Positions 21,955-32,976 of a DNA stretch of 64,000 bases are shown here, piece after piece. The number at the start of each line of letters is the position of its first letter. Within the stretch, counting starts at the first letter, position 1. The stretch is from Symbiodinium natans (taxonomy: Eukaryota; Sar; Dinophyceae; Suessiales; Symbiodiniaceae): NCBI GenBank assembly GCA_905221605.1, contig CAJNDS010002201.1:195022-259021 (forward strand). Direction: 5' to 3'. The notes below the pieces were generated by a model. The model worked only from the letters and a program-made list of their open reading frames with translations, did not search any database and was not told the origin of the DNA. Both the position numbers and the translations under genes were made by a program.

Positions 21955-22533
21955 CTACTTCTTGGCCATGAACATAGCCGCCTGCAATCTGGCTGCTGCC
22001 TTCTTCACCTTCTGGGTTGCCTCGAGCTTCTGTGTCTTGGCCTCAGCCTTCTCGAGCAGCTCCGTGGCGCTTTCCATCTCTGACCTGGCCTCGTTCACGT
22101 CGATGTTGCCAGCCTCCTCGAAGTCGTTGCACAAAACAGACAGGGAGTTGGAGTCCACACTGGCGAAGCCACCCATGACCACGATGGGTGTCCACTTGCC
22201 ATCCTGCTTGTAGCGCAGCACGCCGACATCCAGGGCAGACATCATTGGAGCATGGTTAGCCAGAATGCCCAGCTGGCCGCTGGCACTGGGCAGGATCACC
22301 TCGGAGCAGGCCTCCATTACGGCGTCGCCCTCAGCTGACTGGACCTTGAGCCTGAGGCGGTCACCCTCAGCGACCACTTTCTCCTCAACGACCTCCGTGT
22401 CAGCCTCCGCCCGCATGGCCACGGGCGAGGAAGCTGTAGAAGGTCGGTAGCCAACGAAGCCCAGGCCCATTTGTCTGACCAGAAGGGTGCAGCTTGCGAG
22501 GGAGACCAGCAAGGCAAGCGTGGAGCGCGCCAT
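21955..22533 (-). CDS. atpE: Plastid ATP synthase CF1 epsilon subunit, nuclear-encoded
   Basis: The epsilon subunit is the small rotor-stalk subunit of chloroplast F1-ATPase that links gamma to the c-ring and limits ATP hydrolysis. The single 192-residue frame has a plastid-type leader: a hydrophobic signal (ARSTLALLVSLASCTLLV, residues 2-19), then a Ser/Ala-rich stretch to about residue 55. The beta-sandwich domain follows (LRLKVQSAEGDAVMEACSEV, LPSASGQLGILANHAPM, VVMGGFASVD). It ends with a helical Ala/Lys/Glu-rich C-terminus (AEAKTQKLEATQKVKKAAA). Mature length of about 135 is normal for the family. The F-x-G-Y/F-like motif typical after dinoflagellate signal peptides may be GFVGYRP (residues 25-31). 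No intron. In peridinin dinoflagellates atpA and atpB stay on minicircles while this subunit is nuclear. Confidence 0.93.
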   Translation of the reverse strand: MARSTLALLVSLASCTLLVRQMGLGFVGYRPSTASSPVAMRAEADTEVVEEKVVAEGDRLRLKVQSAEGDAVMEACSEVILPSASGQLGILANHAPMMSALDVGVLRYKQDGKWTPIVVMGGFASVDSNSLSVLCNDFEEAGNIDVNEARSEMESATELLEKAEAKTQKLEATQKVKKAAARLQAAMFMAKK

Positions 22534-23060
22534 GGCAGCAAAATGAAGGAAAGGAGGTGGGAAAAGGATCTGGACAGCTGACGGCCTTGAAGCTGCGTAT
22601 GTCTGTGCACACCGCAGAGAGGTGCTGGAACTTCTTCCCTTTCACAAAGTGATTCCACGAGCGGAGCTGACTTGCACATGCAGCATGATGCAGCAGAAGT
22701 CAGCTGAGAAACCAAGACGCCACCCTTCTGGAGGTTGCGGAGCCCCTCGGCCAAGGCTCCCTGGATGATGCGGAGCCGCCTGCAGAGAGAGCACAAACTC
22801 GTAGCAGCAATGTTGCTCAAACGATGCAGCGACGATGCACAGGGTAAAGTTAAAGGCCATGAAGGGCCAGTCCTCCGCACCCCGTTGCTGCGCGACACGC
22901 CGATCTTCCCGTAGCCGCTGGCTTTGAGCGGAAGCCCGGCCAGGCGAGGGGCTCCCCAGGCTTGGGGGGATTGAGCTCCAGAGGTGTGCTCTGGAAAGTC
23001 CTGTAGCCTCAGTTCGTTGCAACCTGATACCTTCGCAGTTTTCCGTAGCGTTTAGCGACT

Positions 23061-23588
23061 GTGAATAAGCTACAGTTACTCGAGACGGTGCGCAACTGGT
23101 GGCTGCAGGTTATCGTAGGCAGAGCCAAGCAGCGCGTCGCACACAAGATCATCGCTGGAGCGCTCAGGGTCCTTATGCAAGAGCCCAGCACAGCACTGGG
23201 GTTTGTGTCGCAAGCACGCATCGACGCACAGAAACAACTTCAATGGCATTTGTCGAAGCACACCGAAACACAGCACCACTCTTGGAAGAAGTCAAAGTGG
23301 GAAAGCCATTTGAGACAAGCTTCTCTGCACCTTCCCAAACCTTGCCCTTCAATAATTTCCACAGCGTCATCACAATTGGACTCTTCTTTTTTCTCCTTCG
23401 AGATTGCCAAAGTTCTCTTCATCTGGAACCAAACCTGTGACATGCGTATGCGCGGTGCCGTCCTCGGTTTCCGCTGTTGATTCCCCCTGCGTGGTGTCAC
23501 AAGGGAAGGTGAGATCCACGATCACAAGCCTCAGCCCAGAATGAGAACAAGTCACGCAACGTGAATCTGGGTCAGCTTCACGACTCAT
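23061..23588. other. Competing open frames on both strands
   Basis: Plus 23061-23480 (139 codons; LQLLETVRNWWLQVIVGRAK, KQRVAHKIIAGALRVLMQEP) and minus 23370-23588 (72 codons; CSHSGLRLVIVDLTFPC, TGLVPDEENFGNLEGEKR) both look like protein. They overlap at 23370-23480, so at least one is spurious there. Neither has a recognisable domain. Confidence 0.3.
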
Positions 23589-23638
23589 TAAGGATCGTGC
23601 TGATACCCATTCGGGCCATCTTCTTCTCCAGCTGACCA

Positions 23639-23956
23639 GTGCAACCAGGCAAGACGGGACTCTTTAAAGTAGCATCGCAGCAGAACTGCATTTTTGATCC
23701 ACCACCCTGCATCAAACCATGGCTAATTGTGGAGGTTCAGCAGGTTGAAGTCGATGAGGGGGGCATTCTGCTAGATCGGTATTCTGTCAGGATTCCGTTA
23801 CCCCAACACCCCAGCAACGCGTACGTCGCACTGCAAGGATGCGAACTGATCGTTGATCAATCTAGATTTCTTCATTGCAGAGTTCCTTGGCGGACGCGGA
23901 TTTTTTTCCCGAACCCGCGGCGTGGGTTTCTGTTTTCAGCCCAACTTAAGCCTTGA
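23639..23956 (+). other. Unassigned plus-strand open frame
   Basis: 105 codons including WLIVEVQQVEVDEGGILLD and LPQHPSNAYVALQGCELIV. No known domain. The frame ends before a homopolymer-rich tract. Confidence 0.2.
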
Positions 23957-23959
23957 ACA

Positions 23960-24620
23960 CTGAACTTTCGAGGCTAACCAAGCCAATCCAAAACCCTAAT
24001 GTTGCACTGGCCTTAATAGGAGCCCCCCCCCCCCCCCAAAAAAAAAAAAAAAAACATAAAATTGGACCCTCTATAAGAACCTGGCGCGGGGCCCCCGCAA
24101 AAAATTGGGGCGGGGGAACCGCCCTCAGGGCCTCAAGCCTTGAGGACCTTGAGGCCTGAAGCTTTCCTACCTCGCTGAGGACCCCCCCCCCCCCCCCCCC
24201 CCTCTACGACCGGCCTGTGTATTATTGAGAGTGACGCAACAAATTTTCTAAAGTGCGTCGGGCTGGCCCGGATTTGTTCAGGGCCTCGGATTCAACAAGG
24301 CTTTACATGGAACTGGCCAAACTTGGGCTCTGGCTCTTTAAGATTCCTGGAGCCCAAGGCCCTCAGGGCTTCAAGCCTAACTGCGTCAGCCCTTAACCCT
24401 AAACACAAACCCTCAAAAAAACAACCATCCGGAAACAAAAGCTTGTGATAATAACGGGTCACCCCAACAAACTGATGTCGCAGAATGATTTTTCGAAACT
24501 TGTGGCTATAGACCCTGCATATACTAAACTAGTACAACATTAGACCCTGAAGGGCTTAAGGCTTAAACCCAGAACGTACAGGGTGATGAGAGATACCTAG
24601 TAATTCCTGGAATGTGATAG
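23960..24620. repeat. Homopolymer and GC-rich repeat tract
   Basis: Contains a run of about 15 C directly followed by about 16 A (24026-24055), a run of about 20 C (24182-24202), and imperfect palindromic words of the type CTCAAGCCTTGAG around 24125-24165. No coding signal was seen. Confidence 0.7.
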
Positions 24621-25898
24621 TGGACTGGCTTCAAGAGATACGTGTCCGGGCAAAGAACAAGGCCCCAGATGCTAGGCTACAGCCTCAACGCCTGACGCTT
24701 TCTACGACCCTCACGTCCGTAGGTCGGGAAAGTCTACTTGACTTACCCGGGACTTATGCCGAACTTGCGCGAGTCTTTTGCAAAAATAACCCTGCCCTGA
24801 CGACTTCGCATCATTTTCTGGCGAGGCGAGAAGGATGAATACAGCCCGAGTTTGGGTTCCAAGTTGCTTTAAGCCGCGAAATTCCGATGTGCAGTCTAGC
24901 AGGAACCTGAGTGCCTGGAAGCTGGTGGCATCGTAGGACGGAACCTAGGTTATGTAAGAACTTTCGCGGAAAATGCGACTTCCTTTCGCTTGCCGTGGCG
25001 GTTCTTTCTCGGAGGCATATCTTCATGATGTGCGGGTCATGGACTACTAAACTTCGCTCGAAAGAGGACTGCCGGCGAACTGGTGGTTCCACAACGGTTC
25101 CTTTGCAGGATTGCCGGGTAAAGGGTGGTCCCCAGCCCTCGCCAGCTTAACACAACAAAGCAATGGCAACGGACCAGAACCCTGCTAGCAGAGACACGAA
25201 CATGCCAGCCCTGCTTCAATTCTCTTCAGCTTGCTGCTTGAAGCAACTCTCACAGTATCTCGCACCTTGCTTGTCCAAAGGCTTTGGCAAGACTGGAGGA
25301 GCACGGTCCATGCTCCAGCCTTTGCAAAGACAAGCTAACGAAGGTGGTGCCATGGTGTCCAAGAATTCAGCAGCTGAGTCTCAACAACTGTCGTGAATTT
25401 CCATACAGCTTAGATTTGCATCGCGGGCCATCACAGTCATGCACCCCTCCGCAACTATCTATCGGCCTCGACTTTTGAAGAAGTCCATCATCTTCTCGCT
25501 GGGTTCCGTCAGGCCTTCTTTGCGTGGTTGCACGTCTTTTCATACAAAGGCATGTGGCAGTCTTCTCACAAGCAAATAAAGATCCATCATGTGACTTTTT
25601 CTCCAGAGCTCTCGCAGACTCGAGTACAACCCAGGTCATTAACGAGTACTCATACTTCCGGCCTGGCTCTCAAAATTCCATGGGGCTCATCACTGAGTTT
25701 GCATCTCGTTGCCTCCATGCCCAAGCCCGACATCCTTGGGGCTTGTAGCTTGCATATACAATAAAGATTGGGCCAGCTACACCAGGAAGAGATGGGCCAG
25801 ATGCCCTTTGGTCATTTGGTCCTCTTTCCATTTCCGATCAAGCACGCTGCGGCTGTAGAGCGTGCAATAATGTTACAAAAATTGGACTAAGCCTGGCT
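24620..25898. other. No gene supported
   Basis: Frames of 60-95 codons occur on both strands (minus 24811-25092, plus 24911-25150, minus 25367-25639) without domains or linked exon structure. Nothing else is supportable. Confidence 0.35.
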
Positions 25899-27360
25899 CT
25901 AAGTCTTTGCCTTTTTTGCAGCTGGCTCCGGACCTTCCTCGCCGTCGTCGCCATCGCCTTCCTCCTCTGCTTCCTCGTTTACCTGGCAGGATTTCGCGCA
26001 ACCCTCTTGGCAACTCCTGCTCGGGCGTTCTCAAAAGACGGACGACACGGATTGTAAGCTCCAACTCTGAGGCTGTTACTTCCTGATCCTCCTCCAGGAT
26101 CTCTTCCTCGAAGCCCTCTTCGCAGCCTGTCCAAATTCGTCTCCACCTCGGTTTCGCATCTGCTTGCCATACGGGCCAATGCAGATGCATGAGGTGCCCT
26201 TTCCTGACATGATGTCGAAGCAGCAGAAGATAGAGCAGGAACCAACCGAGGTTGATATAGGGCTATACGGTGCACTCGGCAATCGAGGTATCGGGATGCA
26301 GGCGCATGCTGCAGGCACTTCAGTCGTCTGGGTGCAGCCAATGGCACTCGGCAACTGACATCGGCTGTGCCCTCGTGTCCGGATCCTCGTTGTGGCGGTT
26401 GGCAAGGAATGCCTGCTGAGCCTCGATGAAAACCTGTCAACAGGTGCTTGTTAGAGAAGGCTGCAGAGCACTGGACCTACTGCGATGGATTGGACAAATG
26501 CCGGTAAAACAACAGCAGTTGTGCAGGTACTGTTGTGCCGCGTTCAGCCTCGCCGGCTTTCTTTGAGCCTAACTTCTCGACGAGGAGGTCAACGTCCAAC
26601 CTGTCGAACTGGTCGAAAAGCTCCTGCAACCCACAGCACAGAAAACAAAGCGCGACATTGAGGAGCACAAGAGTTTCCAGGACTCGTCCTCTTCCTCTGT
26701 GGGGAGATGCTTGTCAAGCACACCTCAGCTCGACAAGGAGCAAGCCGCAGATACTTCCAACAGCAGCAGCAACGACACCAGCTCGAGCGCAGATATTCGA
26801 AAGACAAAGCTGACTAAGCTTGAGGTACGCCAGACATGCCAGAACGACTTGTTGGACCAAGTATCTTAGATCGACTGGAACCAGCATTTCGTCTTCCTTG
26901 CAGGGTGGCTGCGCAACATCCCGCACAAGAACAGTATCCAGCAGCCAGCAGGGCGGTAGAGGATTTTTTGTTGTCCTACCAGCTTCCCCCCCCCCCCCCC
27001 CGCCCATATCTGAGGGGAGAAGGAAGCCTTTCGATTTCAACAGTTCACTTTTTGCTAGCTGTTTTCGCTTTCGACCTCTGAGCAGACAAAGAACATTCCA
27101 CCAAGCAGAGAAGATTCCACCTTACCCGCCATCACCTGCACAGTGGACTTGGCAGGCAGCAAAGCGACAACGTTCCAAGAATTTCCGAACTACGGCTCCC
27201 AACATCCCTTAGCGCTAAACTACGGCTAACGAGTGCTTGTGCGAGTCCTCATGGTCGCCGGCGAAGGCGAAGGAATGAAGCACTTCCGGCGGAACCTCCT
27301 CTTCGTTCTTCAGCTTCATCTTGACGACCTCAAGAATTGTTTGCTCTTTGGTTCGTTTCC
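25899..27360 (-). CDS. Unrecognised multi-exon gene with an acidic, Lys-ending tail
   Basis: Successive minus-strand segments read as exons. About 27360-27230: QTILEVVKMKLKNEEEVPPE, VLHSFAFAGDHEDSHKHS. About 26900-26825: EDEMLVPVDLRYLVQQVV. About 26625-26546: ELFDQFDRLDVDLLVEKLGS, after TTGCAG and before a GC donor. About 26427-26350: VFIEAQQAFLANRHNEDPDT. About 26130-26010: EEEILEEDQEVTASELEL, IRVVRLLRTPEQELPRG. The last, ending at 25899: VNEEAEEEGDGDDGEEGPEP, AAKKAKT, then a stop. The tail resembles those of nuclear chaperone- or RNA-associated proteins, but this is only a resemblance. I recognise no domain. Exact junctions are unresolved, and plus-strand frames overlap two of the presumed introns. 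Confidence 0.45.
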
Positions 27361-27579
27361 AAGGCACCCACACAACTCGCACGCACGCGTAACACGCGCT
27401 CACCCACCCATGTGAACATGCACGCACAATCAATCACATGCACACATACATGCAGACACGCGCAGGCACGCACACACCCACAGCCACACAGCCACCCAGC
27501 CACCCAGCTACCGACCCTACACACGGAAAAGTATTATCAGCAAATTCTGCTTGTGTAGATCAGGGTGTAGAGGGTGTCG

Positions 27580-27838
27580 CTGACTTCCTGCACGCAATGG
27601 AAATCAGGTGTATCTCTCCACCACCATTCCGGCTTCCAGTGCCCTGGGCGTTGTTGGTCTCGCCAGTGCGCTCTCGGCTGCGATCTGCGTCTGTGTGGCG
27701 AGTGTCGAGATGCTTGGCCACTCGTAGCAGCCGCCTGCGAGTCGGCGAGCGAGCTGGTACAGCGCCTGTCTCAATGTCGGAATCGCGGTTGACGCAGGTG
27801 TGCCATGAAAGCTTCGCGAAGGTATGTCGTTGTACCAA
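27580..27838 (-). CDS. Unrecognised exon, possibly upstream part of the preceding gene
   Basis: A 92-codon minus-strand frame. It reads FAKLSWHTCVNRDSDIETG, SPTRRRLLRVAKHLDTRHTD then an Arg/Gly/Asn-rich stretch. It lies upstream of the 25899-27360 gene on the same strand with a CA/CG-rich gap (27360-27530) between. Whether it belongs to that gene is unknown. Confidence 0.3.
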
Positions 27839-27925
27839 GGGGGGATGCGGTTTCGGTCCTCTAGCGGGTGCGTTTCCAGCATTTCTCTTGGCCCTCTTCG
27901 TTAGGCACTCAACCCAGGGAAAATG

Positions 27926-28040
27926 AGTGCCCCCCCCCCCCCCCCCCCCCCGGCTGTGTCATTCGGCAACCACCATGTTCAGGTTGGTATATATATATAC
28001 ACAACTACATATATATATATATACACACACACACACTTGC
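27926..28040. repeat. Poly-C run followed by (TA)n/(CA)n microsatellite
   Basis: About 22 consecutive C at 27930-27952, then alternating TA near 27987-28022 and CA near 28023-28036. No gene signal. Confidence 0.9.
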
Positions 28041-29398
28041 CTTGGCACTGTCTCATGCGACGAACTTCGACAGGACGCGACTGTGTGACAGTTTGCTGTG
28101 AGCACACCTGCAAACCTGAGGATCTCACAAGCAAAGCTTTCTGGGAGACATAGAAAATGTTTTGTACAGGCTCCGTGGGCGGCGACTCCATGTTGCCGGA
28201 GGCCTGAGGTGGTCGAGGTTTCAGGATGCTTCAGAGCTTGAGAGAGAGCTGAACCTTCTCTCATCTTTTCTCTCTAATCTCTCTCTCAACCGAGGGGTAC
28301 CGGGGCCTGCACAAATGTGCAGCGGCGCTCTGAGCAGCGCAGGGCGCCACGGACTCGTGAAGTTCTTTGATATCTTATGATATCTTGGTATCTGCTAGGA
28401 CTCGTCGGTGCTGCTGTGCTGTGCTGTGCTGACACTTGGCACGCCATCCGTTGTTCTCACTTAAACATGCAACAGGGGAGGCCATCGCAAGACACACAGT
28501 CATAGTCATACAGTAAGTGGTGAAGTCCTGCAACACCAGTGTGCTCTGCAGAGACGTTGTGCTGGTTGGGGCGCTTTCTCTCTGAAGTTCGAACCGCCGC
28601 CGCGGCCACGGTCACACAGGTTCGGAGATGTTGGGAACTGGCACACGGTCAAGCGAACAAGCTTAGGCTGTGACCGATGTACAAATATTCGCGGACAACG
28701 GTCTGCAGCCACGCGGATGTCGAATGCTACACAAGATGCCCATACCCTGCTGTGCAAGCTAGCCTGCCGCGAGATATTGCTGAAGCCACGCCTAATCCAG
28801 CGGACACAAAGCATGTTTAAGCGAGGTCGCACAAGCCCCAGTCGTGTCTGTCACGCATTACAGACACATTTTGGGCTTAACGACTGTGCCCGCTTCTACC
28901 CTCAAGAGAAGACTTGGACTGTGGAACTCTGCAGGAGCTACAGGAAGGCTACGCTGCATTGCAAATGCCAGTTCTGATGGCTTTTCTGCTGTGCGGGATG
29001 CCCTTTTCCCAAGAGCGCAATCCTCTTCTCGAGCGCACGAGGCAACGATGAATTTTCAGGTCTGGACGCGCCAGGTGGGTCCTCCATCAGCCGTCTCCAA
29101 TGGGGCCTCAAAGGCGGGTTCGGCGTCATGACAAGCTTTTTGGAAGGAGAGTTGTGGGTTTCAGTCCCAGCGGCTGCAATATCGAAAAGTGAGAAGTCAA
29201 AGAAGCAAGCACAGATTGATACATTGGGGTCTCTGCCCTCTCCCAATTCCAACTGCCGCTGGCTGAGGCCGGCGCTCAGCATCTGCCAGCAAACGCGCAA
29301 ACACGTGGTAGTCCTGGCTGGCATGGCAGCTGGCTAAACATTCTCCAACATCTGCATGCGGAGATGCCACCACTGAAGCGAGTGGCTGGCATAAAGGC
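28041..29398. other. No gene supported; one possible plus-strand exon
   Basis: Plus 28717-28977 (86 codons) contains DAHTLLCKLACREILLKP and CARFYPQEKTWTVELC and could be an exon. Minus 28110-28191 reads FYVSQKALLVRSSGLQVCSQ and could be another. Neither links to neighbours and no domain is visible. Confidence 0.2.
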
Positions 29399-29434
29399 AT
29401 ATACATATATACATATATATATATATACATACAT
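29399..29434. repeat. (TA/CATA)n microsatellite
   Basis: CATATATATA-type alternation, about 36 bases. It looks like those near 27990, 30850 and 49320. Confidence 0.85.
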
Positions 29435-29514
29435 ATCTGAAGCAGCCCACATGCTGGCAGACCATTGCATACTACGAGCGCCGAAGCGCTGCTCACATGG
29501 CGCCCCTCTTGTGC

Positions 29515-29706
29515 TCCTTCTTCTTCTTCTTCTTCACGGCTTCATGCCGGGAGTTCCTCCCCCCCCCCCCCCCCCTCCCCCACCTCCCCCCCCCCCCTCC
29601 CCCTCCCCCCCCCCCCCTCCCCCCCCCCTCCCCCCTCTCCCCCGCCTCTCCCCCCCCCCCCCCCCTCCCCCCCCCCCCCTCCTCGCCCCCCCCTCCCCCC
29701 CTCGCC
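29515..29706 (+). repeat. Long C/T-only polypyrimidine tract
   Basis: After a TTC run (29518-29535) and a short unique part, bases 29558-29702 are almost pure C with scattered T, broken by only a few G or A. The tract forces Pro/Ser-rich frames on one strand and Gly-rich on the other, none of which should be taken as coding. Such tracts can form triplex or G-quadruplex structures on the G-rich strand. Confidence 0.95.
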
Positions 29707-30039
29707 ACCCCAACACAGGGGCGAGCACGCCCTCACCATCTGATCTGGCTTCTGTCGCCGCGCACTCCCTCTTCTCTCACAGGCGCAGTCGCAATCCAAG
29801 AAGGAAAGGCGCCTGGCGATGGATTTCATCGAAAGGCGACCTGGAAGCCAGGCTGACTAGTGACGTCTTACCACACACCGTTGTTGAACACAGCAGCTAC
29901 ATCCCCACCTTCTGAACTGCTCCCATTCCTCGTCGTCAAGCCACTTGGCAGCCTGGTTGGGTGGAGCAACTTCCGCATGGCTGCACGTCTGCACAACTCC
30001 CTTGCCCTACAGCCTCTTACAGCCTCTGCTTTCGAGTTC

Positions 30040-30275
30040 CGTAAGCACTGCCTCTGCAATCACCGCGCGCAGTCGCTGCAGACCTCCAGAGTGCTGGCCC
30101 AAGGCCTTCCACAGAAAGGATTTGTCATGAATTTCTAAGAAATTGAGAAATCTTTCATCAAAGAGCCCATGGCTTACAGAGCGCGTCTGGGCTGCGTGCA
30201 CTTGTGCATCAGGGTACGGTTGCCTCGTAGAGCTCATCCAATAGAGACGAAGCGTCAAGTAGCCAGTCAGGAATC
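30040..30275 (-). CDS. Unrecognised exon
   Basis: Minus-strand frame 30420-30007. The central part reads like protein: TGYLTLRLYWMSSTRQP, VSHGLFDERFLNFLEIHDKS, FLWKALGQHSGGLQRLRA, VIAEAVLTELESRGCK. No domain is recognised. The upstream portion of the frame (30420-30290) is less convincing and may be intron. Confidence 0.4.
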
Positions 30276-30851
30276 CTGGCATGCGTTGGCATGCTATCCA
30301 TGCGAGAAGGCTTCCACGCAATGGTGTTCTCAAGCCGGCTGCAACCCTTCGTTTTGCCAGGCAGACCCATCCACCACGCCTCCCTGCGAAAGGCGCACCT
30401 GCACCCAGGATTTTGGGCATGGTGCTGGAGCTTAGTTACTTTCCGTTTATCGCCCTTGACATGTTTATTCTTTTTGATCTTATTGACGTGGGTGCCTTCT
30501 GCCGCTCATTGGCTAACTCCTCCAGCTCCTTCCGGCCTCTACGACTCTACGGCTTCTGAATCTTCTGATGCAGCTACCAACTTCTCTTAGCCTGTTGGTC
30601 TCTCCATGAAGTCTTGCATCGGCGAGGGCCAGAACCCCTCACCGTTGCTGGATTACGCGCTGGGACTTTTGACAGGCCTCCTTCAGCCCTCAAAGGCCAC
30701 TTTCATTGTAACGTTTAGTTCTTGTGGTAGCCCACCAAGGATCACCAACGTGCACGCTCACCCCCGAAGCACTGAGCACCGCGGCGAAGTGACTCAGCCT
30801 CTTCCTGAGATCAGAACCCGCAAACAATGCACGCAAAAGGCGCATATGCAT

Positions 30852-30852
30852 C

Positions 30853-30885
<33 letters not shown>

Positions 30886-30925
30886 GTATATACAGATATA
30901 TACATATGTATTATACACACACACA
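30852..30925. repeat. (TA)n/(CA)n microsatellite
   Basis: TATATA runs at about 30852-30909 interrupted by G and C, then CACACACACA at 30914-30925. Confidence 0.9.
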
Positions 30926-30944
30926 CAAAAAACACTGACTGCAA

Positions 30945-31165
30945 CTAACAGAACCTGCAACCTGCTGCCAAATCATCGGCCGCACTGTCATCTCTGTCAA
31001 TGCACGGCCTATGCAGCTTCAGATCCATGGCAAGTAGTGACAAAGGTAATGCTGTCACTTGCCTAGCGTCATCCTTGAGCCTTTGCTCATATCTCGCGGC
31101 CAAAGTTGTCGGGCCCCACTCCCCAGCCAATGGCTGCGACTCCTTGTCAGCTTCCTGTGGGCCTG
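30945..31165 (-). CDS. Unrecognised exon
   Basis: Minus-strand reading from about 31165: DDVAPGPQEADKESQPLAGE, WGPTTLAARYEQRLKDDARQ, VTALPLSLLAMDLKL. The composition is that of a coding exon. It lies downstream of the possible arginase-like exon on the same strand but does not match the arginase core. Confidence 0.35.
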
Positions 31166-31272
31166 GCGCAACATCGTCTTGGGTTGTCCTCTCCCCGCGG
31201 TTTGGTTTGACCGGTAGGCAGAGGTCATGTTAAAACAACAAGTAGCTCCCGGAGTCCCTGGTGATAGGCCAA

Positions 31273-31506
31273 TTAGGCCACATGCAAGCCTTGAATGACA
31301 AAGTGAATCATTGTGTCTTGCGTGTGCTTTCCGGTGTTGCGGCCTTCTTCAACGCCCGACTTGCCCAATGAGCTTTCCAATGGTGTTGCGCCTGGAAAGG
31401 CCACGCCAATCACTCCAAGCTTTCTCGGGCATTCTCGCACGATGGATGATGTAGGGATCCAGCCTGCAGGGTCCTCCTCGAAAGTTGGAGGTGGTGTCTC
31501 CATCAT
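31273..31506 (-). CDS. Possible N-terminal exon of an arginase/agmatinase-family protein
   Basis: The minus-strand frame starts at ATG 31506 and runs 77 codons. The part KLGVIGVAFPGATPLE then GKSGVEEG resembles the first strand and loop of arginases (VGVIGAPFS then GGVEEG). A GC donor (AAG followed by GCC) directly after GVEEG would end the exon. The metal-binding GGDHS and DAHxD exons were not found downstream, so the call rests on one short motif. The plus strand is also open here (31313-31657). If this is an arginase, the substrate would be arginine. Confidence 0.35.
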   Translation of the reverse strand: MMETPPPTFEEDPAGWIPTSSIVRECPRKLGVIGVAFPGATPLESSLGKSGVEEGRNTGKHTQDTMIHFVIQGLHVA

Positions 31507-31659
31507 TGCCTGTGGGGCGGCTAGCCGTGCTTTAATTTCCGGCCAAAAGGAAGTCTATGTATTTCTGACAGACGCACTTCGCAAAACTTCCACACACAAG
31601 GGATGCGGGCCTACAGCCGGCGATTGGAAGGGGCAGGGCCGGAGAAGCAAAGCCTGAAA

Positions 31660-32976
31660 CTCGACTGGTCAGGGCTGCACGCTGTGTGCACGCTCACAAC
31701 ATACCGCACCTGCTTCTGTAGTGCATCGTCGCACTGGTGTCTCGGCCATTTTGGTAGGTTCTCTCGTTCCCATGGTTTATGACCCGTTCATTGATTGGAT
31801 GGCGCTGGATACCGAGTCCAACATGCCAATAGTTGGTTCGCGAGAACCTGCAGAATGCTGACAAATAATCTGGCTTTCTTGCTGCTTTGGGCATCTTCTT
31901 GCAACTAGCGCCGAAGGAGCTTTTAGTTTGACTGTACAAGCTGCACATGCACTGGCAGAAAACGTCTCCAAGATGAGCGTTTGCAATCACGGCATGCCGC
32001 CATGGTGTGCAGCACGCGGATGCGGTCCACTTTTGCACTGGGCAAAGCCGTTTATGTGTATCAGTCGGAAAATCGAGAAACCCACGAGTTTAACTGACAG
32101 TCAGGAATACAAGGAACATCAGCTAACACTGTATCTCTACATGGTATGCAAGCAACACGACATGGTGAATGGAGTCTAGCGATACTTAAGGCAGACCCGA
32201 TCCGCTCTCACGCCTCTTTGCCAACGACCTCGGTATGCCATGGCATACTGTGGACGACTGACCAGGCATATCACACAGCTTCCGAGGAAAAGACGCCTAG
32301 CTTTTCAAGGCCCGCGGTGTGCTGAGGGCAAGGATCTGGCCGGCCCGCCGCCTGCAATTGAGGGCACGAGACAGGACATGCGCGGAGAGATCCTGTTGGA
32401 GAAGGCGCAGGAGAGTTTAAGAAGTCGCCATCCCCATCACACGCATCACAAGCACCATGCGCTTGTCTGCCTTGGCCTTCACGGAAATGTCCTGATCATG
32501 AAGCGTCGCGACGTTCTAGCGCCAAGCACAGATGCCCTGCAACATCTAGTCTTCTAACCTACAGCTACGGTACCAGAAAGACGGCTGTCACTTCGTGCTG
32601 GAGTTGCTAAGGCAGTGACGTAAAAAGGCCCATTTCGCCACTCAAACTCCTTCACGGCAGTGGGAAAGTGTGCCACCTAAGCCGAGGTGGAGGCGTGACG
32701 CAACTCCACAGAGTGACGCATCTTACGGAAGTCCGAATGAACTCCGGTCAAGCAGAGGCATTTGTGGAAGTTGGCACGCAAATCGAGGCTGGCGCGCTGC
32801 GTGCATAAGCGGCCAGTCGGTCACACAGCAGCAGCTTTTCCTCTGTCCAGACATCATGCCGTCCCGAGAAACATTTCCAGATCGATGCTTGTTTTTTTTT
32901 TTTTCGTGCGAACTCCATGCTCAGGCAGCTGCCCATCGAACATCTGCATTAGCGGCGGCCACAGCCTCACTGTCCA
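31660..32976. other. No gene supported
   Basis: Contains scattered frames: plus 32240-32557 with a His-rich stretch, and minus 31694-32038. A run of 13 T lies at 32892-32904. No domain or exon chain is recognised. Confidence 0.35.

Noticed and set aside
26578..26835. Plus-strand frame with a Ser-rich, Lys-ending translation
   Set aside because: It overlaps the minus-strand exon ELFDQFDRLDVDLL, which has proper acceptor and donor contexts. Kept only as an alternative in case the strand call there is wrong.
29364..29915. Long Pro-rich and Gly-rich open frames
   Set aside because: They are translations of the C/T tract on each strand, with all frames open. No coding evidence.
31745..31754. GCCATTTTGG resembling the core of the dinoflagellate spliced leader
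   Set aside because: Only 10 bases match and the following GCTCAAG is absent, so neither a spliced-leader gene nor a convincing relic.
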